From Halobacillus dabanensis (GTDB lineage Bacteria; Bacillota; Bacilli; Bacillales; Halobacillaceae), in NCBI RefSeq assembly GCF_900114165.1, contig NZ_FOSB01000005.1:186001-250000 (forward strand): a stretch of DNA of 64,000 nucleotides, written 5' to 3'. The notes beneath the pieces were generated by a model. The model had not been told where the DNA came from. It did not search any database and saw only the letters and a program-made list of their open reading frames with translations. The position numbers and the translations under genes are program-made. Of the stretch, positions 45,286-53,820 are shown one piece after another (within the stretch, counting starts at the first letter, position 1; each line of letters starts with the position of its first letter).

Positions 45286-45351
45286 CCACTAAAGTCTCGA
45301 AAAAACTGAGTCTTCCAAAATCGGAGCTTTTATGGAAGGTTAAACTTATAA

Positions 45352-46563
45352 TTAAAGGATAACAGGAGCACCGTATTCTTTTTTTAGGGCACGAACACGA
45401 ATAGCAGGGCTTAAAACACTATAGTAAGCAGCGGCCGCTCTTGCCTCGAGGTCGAGCATTTCGCTTTCGAGCTGCTGCGGCTGTGTAATTACAGGAATGG
45501 TCGTTTCTTTTTTGATCATTCTTAGATATTTCTTTCCTGAATCGTTCATACCCAGCACCCGTGCGTACGGAGGGGGCGTCGCTCTTAATAATTGACTTGC
45601 TTCCAGTTTATCCGTACCTACAAGAATATGAACAAGCGTTCGTTGGAGTCGTGTCCACGTGTACCGTTTGGTTTTCAACTTCATCAAAAATTCATGGAAA
45701 GACGTCGCTTCTTTGATCGCCCGCTTCAGGCGGTATTCAATTCCTTCCTCCACACCATGAAAACATCGCAATGTGCTTTCTTCCATTGTAAGAATTTTAT
45801 ATTGAAGTAAGTGAAAATATGCTTCCCATTCATGCCATAAGCCATGACCATCTTTATATTTCTGCAATTGTTCCTCCGTTGTAGAGGGGATGGTAGTTTG
45901 GGCATCACTACTCATTTCCCCTTTAGCCAGTAATTCTTTTCGTATGCTAGTGGCACTAGCGACAGATCCAGTGATATCTTCGTCGTGGAAATGATTATTT
46001 TTCCTTAATACTGTCAATGGTTCTACCTCTGGGGCATAAGTGAGGAGTTGTTTCACATAGCTATAACCAAGGATATTATTCGGCTGTGAGAGATCGATGG
46101 TTCCAGAAGGAAATTTGATGGCTTCATATCCTAATCGTGATGCTTCTGGATAAGAAAGACCTTCATTCAAATACTGCCTGAGTGCCACTTCATATTCTTC
46201 TTTCCATTTATGCATATGTTCATAGGCTTTCGTAAAAGCGCTTATGTCACCGTTTTCGCTGCCAAAGCACACGCTGTCGACTCCGAGTTCCGCTAAGGTT
46301 TGTATCGCCCCTTTGCTGAAAAAGTCGCTATGCTGCACGGCATAGAGAAATGGGAGTTCCACAACAAGATCTGCGCCCCCACGAAGAGCTGCTTCTGTCC
46401 GGTGCCACTTATCAATAATTGCCGGCTCCCCCCGCTGAAGAAAATTTCCACTCATGATAGCGATCATGCAATCAGCATCTGCATGTTTTTTCGCCTTTTT
46501 CAAATGATAAAGATGTCCATTGTGGAAAGGATTGTATTCGACAATGACTCCGCATGATTTCAT
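45352..46563 (-). CDS. tmcAL: tRNA(Met) cytidine acetate ligase TmcAL (YlbM)
   Basis: 403 aa, full length. Nucleotidyltransferase-like N-terminus with MKSCGVIVEYNPFHNGHLYH (HxGH motif) and IIDKWHRTEAALRGGADLVV. TmcAL uses acetate and ATP to make N4-acetylcytidine at the wobble position of elongator tRNA-Met. ATG after AGGAGGATCTCTT. Older annotations call it a nucleotidyltransferase or UPF0348. Confidence 0.93.
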   Translation of the reverse strand: MKSCGVIVEYNPFHNGHLYHLKKAKKHADADCMIAIMSGNFLQRGEPAIIDKWHRTEAALRGGADLVVELPFLYAVQHSDFFSKGAIQTLAELGVDSVCFGSENGDISAFTKAYEHMHKWKEEYEVALRQYLNEGLSYPEASRLGYEAIKFPSGTIDLSQPNNILGYSYVKQLLTYAPEVEPLTVLRKNNHFHDEDITGSVASATSIRKELLAKGEMSSDAQTTIPSTTEEQLQKYKDGHGLWHEWEAYFHLLQYKILTMEESTLRCFHGVEEGIEYRLKRAIKEATSFHEFLMKLKTKRYTWTRLQRTLVHILVGTDKLEASQLLRATPPPYARVLGMNDSGKKYLRMIKKETTIPVITQPQQLESEMLDLEARAAAAYYSVLSPAIRVRALKKEYGAPVIL

Positions 46564-46712
46564 AAGAGATCCTCCTGTCTATATCTTTTCTATTGAACAA
46601 GTGTTTGGTTTATTTTATCATGTTAGTAGGGAAAATTCGCATCTCGTCCTGAAAATGTGGTATCTTTACTGAATCAGCTTAGCTTAAGGAAAGAGCTGTA
46701 AAGAAAAAAATA

Positions 46713-46741
46713 TTGACAAATCAGCGAAATCCTTTTACAAT
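46713..46741 (+). promoter_or_regulatory. Sigma-A promoter of ylbN-rpmF
   Basis: TTGACA (46713-46718), 17-base spacer, TACAAT (46736-46741): near-perfect, 28 bases before the ylbN start, fitting high expression of a ribosomal protein operon. Confidence 0.85.
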
Positions 46742-46768
46742 AACTCTTGTTGCCATGAGGTGATAACT

Positions 46769-47290
46769 ATGAAATTTCCTCTACAAAAACTCAAACAAAC
46801 AGGTGATGAGCCTTTTTACTTTGAGGATGACGTAGATATTCGCGAATTAGAGCAAATGAACAATGACATTCGCAGGATTTCCCCTGTTCATGTCAAAGGT
46901 CAAGCAATCACACGAGGAAATGATATAACGGTAACTTTTTCGATTGATGGAGAAATGGTGTTGCCTTGTGCCCGGACGTTAGTTGATGTGACTTATCCAT
47001 TTCACATTGATGCTCTAGAGGTATTCAATCTGTCACCTTACCATACAGAAGAAGATGACTCTGAAGTTCATTCCGTGAATGGAGAAGTGCTTGACTTAAC
47101 GCCTTATATCAAGGAAAATGTACAGTTGGAGATTCCGACACGCGTATTTTCCAAAGATGATGAGGCTCATGAAGCAGCCCCCCAGGAAGGGAAGGGCTGG
47201 CAGGTGGTTACAGAGGAACCAGAGGAAAAGAAAGTGGATCCTCGAATGGCTAAACTGCAATCATTATTAAATGAAGAAGAGAACGACTAA
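46769..47290 (+). CDS. ylbN: DUF177 (YceD-like) protein YlbN
   Basis: 173 aa. Usual partner of rpmF in bacteria. Pattern: VKGQAITRGNDITVTFSIDG, the Cys-x-Arg motif PCARTL and VDVTYPFHIDALEVF, then an acidic C-terminus ending near DPRMAKLQSLLNEEEN. Linked to rRNA accumulation in other organisms. ATG 46769 is placed correctly behind GAGGTGA; a GTG at 46760 overlaps it. Confidence 0.9.
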   Translation: MKFPLQKLKQTGDEPFYFEDDVDIRELEQMNNDIRRISPVHVKGQAITRGNDITVTFSIDGEMVLPCARTLVDVTYPFHIDALEVFNLSPYHTEEDDSEVHSVNGEVLDLTPYIKENVQLEIPTRVFSKDDEAHEAAPQEGKGWQVVTEEPEEKKVDPRMAKLQSLLNEEEND

Positions 47291-47338
47291 GAAAATCTTC
47301 ATGGTTCTCAGAATCGTAACTTAAAGGAGGTGTACAAC

Positions 47339-47512
47339 ATGGCAGTACCTAAGCGTAAAACGTCTAAAAAAGTAAAAAACCAACGTCGTACTCACAAGAA
47401 ACTTCACGCACCAGGAATGGTTCAGTGTGATAACTGTGGCGAGTACTCAAAACCACACCATGTTTGCAAATCTTGTGGACAATATAATGGAAAACAAGTG
47501 GTGAACAGCTAA
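47339..47512 (+). CDS. rpmF: 50S ribosomal protein L32
   Basis: 57 aa: [20 protein letters not shown] and a zinc-binding C-terminal part with CDNC and CKSC, so the zinc (C+) form. Starts at ATG 47339 after AAAGGAGGTGTACAAC, 48 bases behind ylbN in a two-gene operon. Confidence 0.97.
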   Translation: MAVPKRKTSKKVKNQRRTHKKLHAPGMVQCDNCGEYSKPHHVCKSCGQYNGKQVVNS

Positions 47513-47524
47513 GTTCATCGAAAG

Positions 47525-47556
47525 AGGTCTGACTCCGGTCAGGCCTTTTTTATATG
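47525..47556 (+). terminator. Terminator of ylbN-rpmF
   Basis: Nine-bp perfect stem AGGTCTGAC / GTCAGGCCT region with T6 tail. Confidence 0.85.
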
Positions 47557-47642
47557 TCTATACTTCACCCATAAAAGCTCCCCGTTGTAGAAGCCGCAGC
47601 TTCGAGGTGATCTGGGGGTCCGTTTGCCATATTAGGAGTCAA

Positions 47643-47763
47643 GGGTGGTTGGGAAGCTACTCGCTTTCCTGTGGGGGAACTGGCGAGCTTCCTCGGGCTG
47701 TCGCCCTGTGGGATCTCGCCTACCTCCTTCTCCCACGGGAGTCTCCCAGCTTCCCCACCACCC
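47643..47763. repeat. Family B palindrome, copy B7
   Basis: Arms GGGTGGTTGGGAAGCT (47643-47658) and AGCTTCCCCACCACCC (47748-47763) pair with one G-T. Interior blocks ACTCGCTTTCCTGTGGGG, GGCGAGCTTCCTCGGGCT, GATCTCGCC and CCCACGGGAGTCTCCC. Same orientation as B3, opposite to B8. Confidence 0.85.
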
Positions 47764-47947
47764 CATTACATCCAGGAGAGAAACGAACCCATTACTAAGA
47801 TGCCCCCCACTCGGAATCGGGCCTAAAACGCTCTATATCACGCTTTCACCTTCAGAATAGTGGCCATGCAAGTCTATATCTTCCACACTTGCTTTGAGTA
47901 AAAAGCAGATTATTCCAGAAGTGGTTTCGGGACACTCACATGGTAAA

Positions 47948-48068
47948 GGGGCGGAGGGAAACGGTGAGACTCCTATGGGGCGTGTGGGACAGGTGAGACA
48001 CCGGAAGGCAAAGCCTGAGGAGGCTCAGCGCCCACCCCCACGGAAAGCGAACCGTTTCCCGTAGCCCC
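47948..48068. repeat. Family B palindrome, copy B8
   Basis: Arms GGGGCGGAGGGAAACGGT and ACCGTTTCCCGTAGCCCC pair with two mismatches. Interior GTGAGACTCCTATGGGGCG, GACAGGTGAGACACCGGAAG, GAGGAGGCTCAGCGCCCACC and CGGAAAGCGAA. The spacer 47764-47947 between B7 and B8 shows no gene. Confidence 0.85.
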
Positions 48069-48082
48069 TAAAGCCCCTACAA

Positions 48083-48128
48083 ACATCTCGAAATCGAGTC
48101 TTCAAGAATACTGCCATTTAATTGAATA
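48083..48128. repeat. Family C boundary motif next to B8
   Basis: ACATCTCGAAATCGAGTCTT then CAAGAATACTGCCATTTAAT and TGAATA, nearly the same as at 32582-32627 and at the same distance from its family B element. Confidence 0.75.
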
Positions 48129-48177
48129 CTTATCATTATTTTTCTGGTACATTAGGGAAGAAAGGAGTGGAGGGAAA

Positions 48178-48933
48178 ATGAAACAAGTATTGATAGAGAA
48201 AAACGATGAGTATGCTATTTTAACGTTGAATCGGCCGGAAAAAATGAATGCGGTTTCTAAACAAATGACAAAGGAGCTATATGAAGCTATCTTGTCTTTG
48301 AAAGAGGAAGACCTTAAATTTCTAGTCGTTACCGGTGCAGGAGATCACGCTTTTTGTGCGGGTGGCGACCTAAATGAACATCATGGAGAAATGGTAGCAG
48401 AGGAAGCTTATGACATTCTTCATTCTATGAAAGAAGTTTTATACGAGTTGGCTACTTTCCCTGTCCCTACATTTGCTTTACTGAATGGTCAGGCCCGGGG
48501 TGGTGGGTGCGAAATTGCTACCGCTTGTGACTTTCGCTATGGATTGGAGTCTGCCTCCTATGGATTTGTTCAAGGAAATTTAGGGATCACTCCAGGATGG
48601 GGAGGCGGAACATTATTATACCGCAGGATTAAGAGTGACTATGCTGCTCATTGGCTAATGGATGCGGAAATGTATTCAGCAGATCAAGTCTATCGGATAG
48701 GTTGGTTACATAAAAAGATTACGGTAAACTGGAGTGTGGAAGAACTTTTTCCATCATTTTTGAATAAGACGAGCGAGCAGATGCGTGTATTCAAACAGCA
48801 ATATCTCAAACATCTGGATGGAGATAGGTTATCCCAGCAAATGGACCAGGAAGTCCAACAGTGTTCTTTGTTATGGGAATCGGATGAGCATAAAGAAGCG
48901 GTTAGGAAGTTTGCTGCGAAGAGAAAAAGATGA
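48178..48933 (+). CDS. Enoyl-CoA hydratase/isomerase family protein
   Basis: 251 aa crotonase-fold enzyme. Opening YAILTLNRPEKMNAVSKQM, oxyanion-hole segment FCAGGDLNEHHGE, and GQARGGGCEIATACDFRYG followed by GFVQGNLGITPGWGGGTLLY. The catalytic acid usually found in the last segment is replaced by GITPGWGG-type wording seen in several subfamilies, so the reaction is uncertain. Ribosome site AAAGGAGTGGAGG. Stands between rpmF and the RsfA-like gene; not in B. subtilis at this place. Confidence 0.87.
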   Translation: MKQVLIEKNDEYAILTLNRPEKMNAVSKQMTKELYEAILSLKEEDLKFLVVTGAGDHAFCAGGDLNEHHGEMVAEEAYDILHSMKEVLYELATFPVPTFALLNGQARGGGCEIATACDFRYGLESASYGFVQGNLGITPGWGGGTLLYRRIKSDYAAHWLMDAEMYSADQVYRIGWLHKKITVNWSVEELFPSFLNKTSEQMRVFKQQYLKHLDGDRLSQQMDQEVQQCSLLWESDEHKEAVRKFAAKRKR

Positions 48934-48997
48934 TAAATGCGATTCTATCAATCATTCCTCCTGCATAACTATAAGCAAACGATAGAGGAGGGATGCT

Positions 48998-49480
48998 ATG
49001 GATGCCCCAAGACAAGATGCCTGGAAGGACGAAGAAGACCTTTTATTGGCGACGACAATACTGAAACATATTCGCGAAGGGAAAACACAGTTGGAAGCCT
49101 TCCAGGAAGTCGCTGAGCAGCTGCGTCGGACCCCGGCAGCATGTGGATTCAGGTGGAATGCCACCGTCCGGAAAGATTATCAAAAAGAAATCCAGGAAGC
49201 TAAGAACAGCCGAAAAGCGACCCGCACTTTTTATAGTCCCCCTGCAACGTCCGAAGAGACCCCGATGTCTCTCGATGCAGCTATTTCATTTTTGAAAGAA
49301 ATGAAAAGTAAACAGTTCGATGAGCAAGGGAAAGAGCATTTAGAAAACCAGCTCAAACAACTCAATGAAGCGAATAAAAAGCTGCGAGAGGAATTAAAGC
49401 AATGGGAAGCGGCTTGGAACGAAATGGATAAACTCGTCCATTGGGTAAGAGAAAAACGTAAGAGTGAAAGTGGTGTTTGA
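48998..49480 (+). CDS. gerR: RsfA/GerR-type sporulation transcription regulator (YlbO)
   Basis: 160 aa. N-terminal Myb/SANT-like DNA-binding domain (AWKDEEDLLLATTILKHIREG, then RTPAACGFRWNATVRKDY), followed by a coiled coil (ENQLKQLNEANKKLREELKQ). The family has RsfA (prespore) and GerR/YlbO (mother cell). Position before ylbP favours GerR. Ribosome site AGAGGAGGG. Confidence 0.85.
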   Translation: MDAPRQDAWKDEEDLLLATTILKHIREGKTQLEAFQEVAEQLRRTPAACGFRWNATVRKDYQKEIQEAKNSRKATRTFYSPPATSEETPMSLDAAISFLKEMKSKQFDEQGKEHLENQLKQLNEANKKLREELKQWEAAWNEMDKLVHWVREKRKSESGV

Positions 49481-49519
49481 TCGTTTCTCCCTCATGCTAT
49501 TCATATACTTTTAGATCAT

Positions 49520-49552
49520 AAAAAAGGCCCCTACAGTATAGTGTAGCGGCCT
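49520..49552 (-). terminator. Terminator between gerR-like gene and ylbP
   Basis: Stem AGGCCCCTACA / TGTAGCGGCCT with one mismatch. On the minus strand it is followed by T5 and serves ylbP. Confidence 0.8.
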
Positions 49553-49562
49553 CATTCTTGTG

Positions 49563-50048
49563 TTAAGCATTTATTTCTCTTTCTTCTACCCCGGACGGCA
49601 TCCAGATCAATGGGTTTTCACCTAAGTCACGCTCAACATCGTAGTGAGCTTTCTGGAAACCCATCTTTTCCCAGAAGCCATGAGATTTGATGCGTGGATT
49701 TGTTTTGATCGGTAACTCGAAACTTTTCGCAAATTCTACCAGGGCTTTGCCGTAACCAAGACTACGGTAATCCGGCAGTACCTCGAGCTTCCACAGTTCT
49801 AAATAATCCTGTGGTGGATTGAAATAGTGGTCATATTTCGCTTTCACTCGGTATAAGCTCATCCGCGCAACTAAAGCGCTTCCATAATAAATACCGTAAA
49901 AAGGTGATTCACTATCATTTTCGACGATATTACTCTCCAAATCCTCCAGCATCGTAAGTTCCTGGTTTCCGTATTCTTTGAAGCGCTTAAACTCTTCAAG
50001 CGTCTTATAATTGACTAATAAAGGCTGTACTTTTGTTTTTGTCATCAT
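49563..50048 (-). CDS. ylbP: GNAT family N-acetyltransferase YlbP
   Basis: 161 aa from ATG 50048 (or 50045), after GAAAGGGG. Acetyltransferase pattern LELWKLEVLPDYRSLGYGKA (acetyl-CoA loop) and HGFWEKMGFQKA at the end. Substrate unknown. In the ylbP position, convergent with the regulator gene. Confidence 0.9.
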   Translation of the reverse strand: MMTKTKVQPLLVNYKTLEEFKRFKEYGNQELTMLEDLESNIVENDSESPFYGIYYGSALVARMSLYRVKAKYDHYFNPPQDYLELWKLEVLPDYRSLGYGKALVEFAKSFELPIKTNPRIKSHGFWEKMGFQKAHYDVERDLGENPLIWMPSGVEEREINA

Positions 50049-50207
50049 ACCAGAATCCCCTTTCAAATATCTGTATATAATCCTATTATAATATAAAAAT
50101 TTTCAGAATGAAATGAATAATGATGCAAGAAACAAATATCGACTGCAATAGCGGAAAAGAATCTGCTACAATTGGATATTAGATTAGTACGAAGTGAGGA
50201 GAGATCG

Positions 50208-51089
50208 ATGAAAATCGGAATTATTGGAGCAGGTTCTATAGGATTATTGTTGGGGGTCTATTTAGGCAGGGCTCATGATGTGCATATGTTTGTTAGAAGA
50301 GAAGGACAAAAGGAGAAGCTCAACTCGGAAGGTATTCTATGTGATGTGCTGGAAAACCCTACCCCAGTTAATGCCCATCTATCTTCAGAAATGGCTTCTG
50401 GCTACGATTTATGGATAGTTACTATAAAACAACATGGAGTGGAGGCTCTACTTGAGCAAAATCTCCCGACAGATGCTCCTTATTTATTCTTGCAAAATGG
50501 AATGGGTCATTTGGAAAAGCTATCGAATGCAAATATTTCAAGTGCAGTCGGAGTAGTGGAACATGGGGCTCTGGCAGAAGGGGACAATAAAGTTGCTCAT
50601 ACAGGGAGAGGGAATATACAAATCGCTAATTTCTCTCATCTTGCAGGGGAGATCGTCTCGCTTATCGAAAAATTACATACCATTACTTTTCCATTTTATT
50701 ATAGAAAAGACCATCAAATGATGCTTAAAAATAAACTCATTATAAATACAGTGATCAATCCTTTAACAGCGGTATTTGGACAAAAGAACCGGTGTATTCT
50801 GACTAATCCATATATACAAAAGATCGCATTCCAATTGTGTGAAGAAGCGTGTGGAGTTTTAGACATGGATATTTCTAAAGAGTGGTCCAGGGTGGAAGAG
50901 ATAGCGGGAAAAACTTCAGAAAACCAGTCCTCTATGTTGAAAGATCTTAAGGAGCACCGGCTTACAGAGATAGACAGCATCAGTGGTTACATACTTAATC
51001 AGAGTCCTCTTCCTTTGCCTTGTCACCAATTTGTTATCAGCGCTATTCATGCACTGGAGTATGAAGAGGGGGTGAGAAGTTTTGAGTGA
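50208..51089 (+). CDS. panE: 2-dehydropantoate 2-reductase family protein (YlbQ/PanE)
   Basis: 293 aa. NADP Rossmann motif MKIGIIGAGSIGLLLGVYL, the catalytic Lys region KNKLIINTVINPLTAVFG and a C-terminal Glu/Ser region (TEIDSISGYILNQ). Likely reduces ketopantoate to pantoate for CoA, complementing coaD in the window. ATG 50208 behind GTGAGGAGAG. It overlaps the DUF3397 gene by 8 bases. Confidence 0.9.
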   Translation: MKIGIIGAGSIGLLLGVYLGRAHDVHMFVRREGQKEKLNSEGILCDVLENPTPVNAHLSSEMASGYDLWIVTIKQHGVEALLEQNLPTDAPYLFLQNGMGHLEKLSNANISSAVGVVEHGALAEGDNKVAHTGRGNIQIANFSHLAGEIVSLIEKLHTITFPFYYRKDHQMMLKNKLIINTVINPLTAVFGQKNRCILTNPYIQKIAFQLCEEACGVLDMDISKEWSRVEEIAGKTSENQSSMLKDLKEHRLTEIDSISGYILNQSPLPLPCHQFVISAIHALEYEEGVRSFE

Positions 51090-51465
51090 TCTTTTTGCTT
51101 ATATTCTTGCGATCGTTTTGACATTGCCTCTACCTTTCTTAATCATTTTTTATTTGTGTGCAAGGAAATGGAGCCGGCGTAAGCTGAAAGCCCTTCATCG
51201 TACCGCAAACTTTACTGCCCCTATTTTCATTTTGGCTGTCCATGTCCTCCTTGTCGTCCTTTTTGAACGGAGCTTTTTTCCTTTCATCATCGTCTTCCTT
51301 TTACTTTTGTTAGGAATATCTATGGTCGCGCAATATAAGATGAACGACGAAGTACGTTTGAGACATGCGTTCAAAGGTTTTTGGCGTATTAGTTTTCTTT
51401 TGTTCATGTTTTTCTATTTAGGGTTATCCACTTATGGTCTAATTACTAGAGTTTTCTTCATTTGA
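51082..51465 (+). CDS. DUF3397 family membrane protein
   Basis: 127 aa, four membrane helices, TTG start inside the end of panE and behind GGGGGTGAGAAG. Features HRTANFTAPIFILAVHVLLV and RLRHAFKGFWRISFLLF are DUF3397-like. Unknown function; commonly found between panE and bshC in Bacillaceae. Confidence 0.85.
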   Translation: MSDLFAYILAIVLTLPLPFLIIFYLCARKWSRRKLKALHRTANFTAPIFILAVHVLLVVLFERSFFPFIIVFLLLLLGISMVAQYKMNDEVRLRHAFKGFWRISFLLFMFFYLGLSTYGLITRVFFI

Positions 51466-51486
51466 GCTGCGTGTTGCCCCTAACTG

Positions 51487-51580
51487 GTGTCCAGACACTC
51501 GAGAGCATAAGCAAATCTATTCTGTGGCAATGACTGACGCAGCGTAGCTTTGCTTATGCTTTTCATGTCTATCAGGACGC
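51487..51580. repeat. Family A nested-hairpin repeat, copy A5
   Basis: GTGTCC and AGACA (51487-51497) pair with TGTCT and GGACGC (51566-51580), with 4-base bulge ATCA on the right. The core is the CATAAGC variant: GCATAAGCAAA (51505-51515) with exact complement 51549-51559. Confidence 0.8.
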
Positions 51581-51700
51581 TTCCGCATTTCAATCACTCC
51601 ACTATTCAACATGTTTTATAAAAACTGACATAGAATAAGAAAGCGATTATCGGCCAGTTGGCTAATGCCTGGCTGTGCCGGTGTTTTTATCCAGATTTCG

Positions 51701-51799
51701 AGTGTCTACCCCTTAGGTCTTAAGTCCACTCCTGCGGTGAAGAAAGACCCCCTTCACTGCAGGAGTGTTCTTAAGCTTGTCGGGGCTGACCAAGGCTCT
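51701..51799. repeat. Family A nested-hairpin repeat, copy A6
   Basis: AGTGTCT and ACCCC pair with GGGGCT and AGGCTCT (51782-51799), bulge GACCA. Core CTTAAG at 51719-51724 and 51770-51775. The inner 16-bp stem CACTCCTGCGGTGAAG / CTTCACTGCAGGAGTG is unrelated in sequence to that of A4 but equal in position and length. Confidence 0.85.
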
Positions 51800-51828
51800 T
51801 CCGCATTTCTTTTTTGGGATCCGGTTGC

Positions 51829-51925
51829 GATGGGCAGATCTTCGCGACATAAGCACTCCGTTTCTGTGGAGAAAATCGCTCCACGTCAACGTTTTGCTTA
51901 TGCGTGTCAGATCTACCAGCCCATC
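51829..51925. repeat. Family A nested-hairpin repeat, copy A7
   Basis: GATGGGC and AGATC (51829-51840) pair exactly with GATCT and GCCCATC (51910-51925), bulge ACCA on the right. Core CATAAGCA / TGCTTATG, inner stem GTGGAG / CTCCAC closing on AAAATCG, the same loop as A4. Third copy in 450 bases. Confidence 0.85.
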
Positions 51926-52033
51926 TCCACACTTCTATCAAACAGATAATGTGAATTTTGTGGTTGTTTTTTGTACAATACAGTGGGATACATATTAATG
52001 TGTAACTTTTGCCTATAAAGGAGCCGTATAGAT

Positions 52034-53659
52034 ATGCGTATTGATCCGATTGATTTAGAGCCGAAACAGTCATTGTTTCGTGATTATAAAAATAATTATG
52101 AAAAAATTGCAGATAGATTCAGTTTCCATCCTTTTGAGGGGGCCACTTGGGAAAGTCGTTTCTCCCGGTTGAAGGAACAGTCCTATCAAAGGGAAGAGCT
52201 GGCTGATATACTCAAGCGGATGAATGACGATTGGGCTGCTCCGGAGAAGACGTTAGAAAATGTTGAGAAATTAAGAGAAGAAGACAGCACGGTTGTTATT
52301 GCAGGACAGCAAGCTGGGTTGTTGACGGGACCTCTTTATTCTGTCCATAAAATCATTTCCGTTTTGCAATTGGCTAAGGAGAAGGAAAATGAGCTCCATA
52401 AACCAGTTATTCCTGTATTCTGGATAGCAGGGGAAGATCACGACTTCGATGAGATCCATCATGTGATGATGAAGAAAGACGACCACATGAGCAAAGTGAC
52501 TATTGATCATGTGCCGGAAACGAAAGCGTCTGTTTCTGAAATCGTCATGGACAAGGAAAAAGCTTCCGAATGGTTGTCGGACGTTTTCCGTATGGTTAAA
52601 GAGACAGAACACACGCAGGATGTTTATAAAGAGATGGAGCGACTTTTGCAGGAATCAAACACCTATAGTGATTTCTTTGCAAAAGTTGTGTACCACTTGT
52701 TCCCGGATGAAGGACTTGTTTTGTTTGATGCTCATGCGCCGGAAGTGAGAAAGCTTGAGTCTTCTTATTTCACTACGATGATAGAACAAAATAAAGAAAT
52801 CGCTCAAGGCGTTTATGCAGTACTTCAAAAAAATCGCCAGCAAGGGTATGAGATCCTCCTGGACAGTGAATTGGAAGATGCTCATTTGTTTTATCACCGT
52901 GATGGAGAGCGAATATTACTTATGCGTGATGAGGAAGGGCGGTTTCGTGGAAAAAACAATGAAGTCGTTTTGACAAAAGAAGAGCTTTTACAAATTGCCA
53001 AACAAACACCCGAACGCCTGAGTAATAATGTAGTTACAAGGCCGTTGATGCAGGAATCTCTTTTTCCAGTTCTTGCTTTTATCGGAGGACCGGGAGAAAT
53101 TAATTACTGGTCAGCATTAAAGCCTGCTTTTGAAGCGGCAGGGTTGTGTATGCCGCCTGTCCTGCCGCGTCTATCGTTCACTCTGATAGACCGGAAGACA
53201 GGCCAGGATATGGAGAAATTCCAAATCCCACCGAGGGAAGCTATTGCAGTAGGAGTCAGTGAACGAAAATTGAACTGGATTTCCTCTATGAGTGCACCTC
53301 CGATCCGTCAGCTTACAGAGCAGGTGAAAATGGAGATTGACCGGGTACATGCCCCTTTGCGAAAGAAATCAGAGTCTCTTGGGGGAGATCTGAAACAACT
53401 GGCAGAGAAGAACTTGGAATATTTGTTCAATAACATTGATTTCCTTGATAAACGCCTTCACCAGTCCATGGAGGAGAGGTATCAAAAAGAAATGTCCCAG
53501 TTTGATAACATAAATGTAACTGTTCATCCAGGTGGTGGTTTACAGGAACGGATGTGGAGCATTGTCCCATGGGTTAACCAGTATGGTGTAACGCTTTTTC
53601 AGCAGATGAATAGACACCATATGAGCTTTCAGCATGACCATTATGTCGTTTATTTGTAG
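52034..53659 (+). CDS. bshC: Putative cysteine ligase BshC (bacillithiol biosynthesis)
   Basis: 541 aa, full length. BshC completes bacillithiol by adding Cys to GlcN-malate. Stretches: VVIAGQQAGLLTGPLYSVHK, PVFWIAGEDHDFDEIHH (HxGH-like nucleotidyl-transferase motif region), FIGGPGEINYWSALKPAFEA and VHPGGGLQERMWS at the end. Old name YllA. Own leader with AAAGGAGCC and own terminator. Confidence 0.94.
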   Translation: MRIDPIDLEPKQSLFRDYKNNYEKIADRFSFHPFEGATWESRFSRLKEQSYQREELADILKRMNDDWAAPEKTLENVEKLREEDSTVVIAGQQAGLLTGPLYSVHKIISVLQLAKEKENELHKPVIPVFWIAGEDHDFDEIHHVMMKKDDHMSKVTIDHVPETKASVSEIVMDKEKASEWLSDVFRMVKETEHTQDVYKEMERLLQESNTYSDFFAKVVYHLFPDEGLVLFDAHAPEVRKLESSYFTTMIEQNKEIAQGVYAVLQKNRQQGYEILLDSELEDAHLFYHRDGERILLMRDEEGRFRGKNNEVVLTKEELLQIAKQTPERLSNNVVTRPLMQESLFPVLAFIGGPGEINYWSALKPAFEAAGLCMPPVLPRLSFTLIDRKTGQDMEKFQIPPREAIAVGVSERKLNWISSMSAPPIRQLTEQVKMEIDRVHAPLRKKSESLGGDLKQLAEKNLEYLFNNIDFLDKRLHQSMEERYQKEMSQFDNINVTVHPGGGLQERMWSIVPWVNQYGVTLFQQMNRHHMSFQHDHYVVYL

Positions 53660-53710
53660 AACAACTCCTCCACAATCCACCACTACAAAATAAATGGATA
53701 AAACCTTCAA

Positions 53711-53742
53711 AATCTTGCCTTCCCGGGCAGGATTTTTTTTGT
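53711..53742 (+). terminator. Terminator of bshC
   Basis: Nine-bp stem AATCTTGCC / GGCAGGATT with T8 tail. Confidence 0.85.
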
Positions 53743-53767
53743 GGGCAAAGAATGAATAAAAAGTAAG

Positions 53768-53792
53768 TGGAGAAAAGTGGGGCGATGTGGTA
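53768..53792 (+). promoter_or_regulatory. Predicted MraZ operator
   Basis: TGGAG, TGGGG and TGGTA start at 53768, 53778 and 53788, exactly 10 bases apart, each followed by a 5-base spacer. MraZ binds tandem TGGGN repeats with 5-base spacers upstream of its own operon. The site ends 28 bases before mraZ. Confidence 0.65.
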
Positions 53793-53820
53793 AGGTGGAT
53801 TTAGAAGGTGGGGGAACACT

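Noticed and set aside
47607-47860. Two short frames over repeat B7
   Set aside because: Same reason: repeat-derived, low-complexity Pro/Ser/Leu translation, no conserved protein.
51665-51949. 94-codon frame in the DUF3397-bshC gap
   Set aside because: It spans family A copies A6 and A7, and codon use and composition follow the hairpins.
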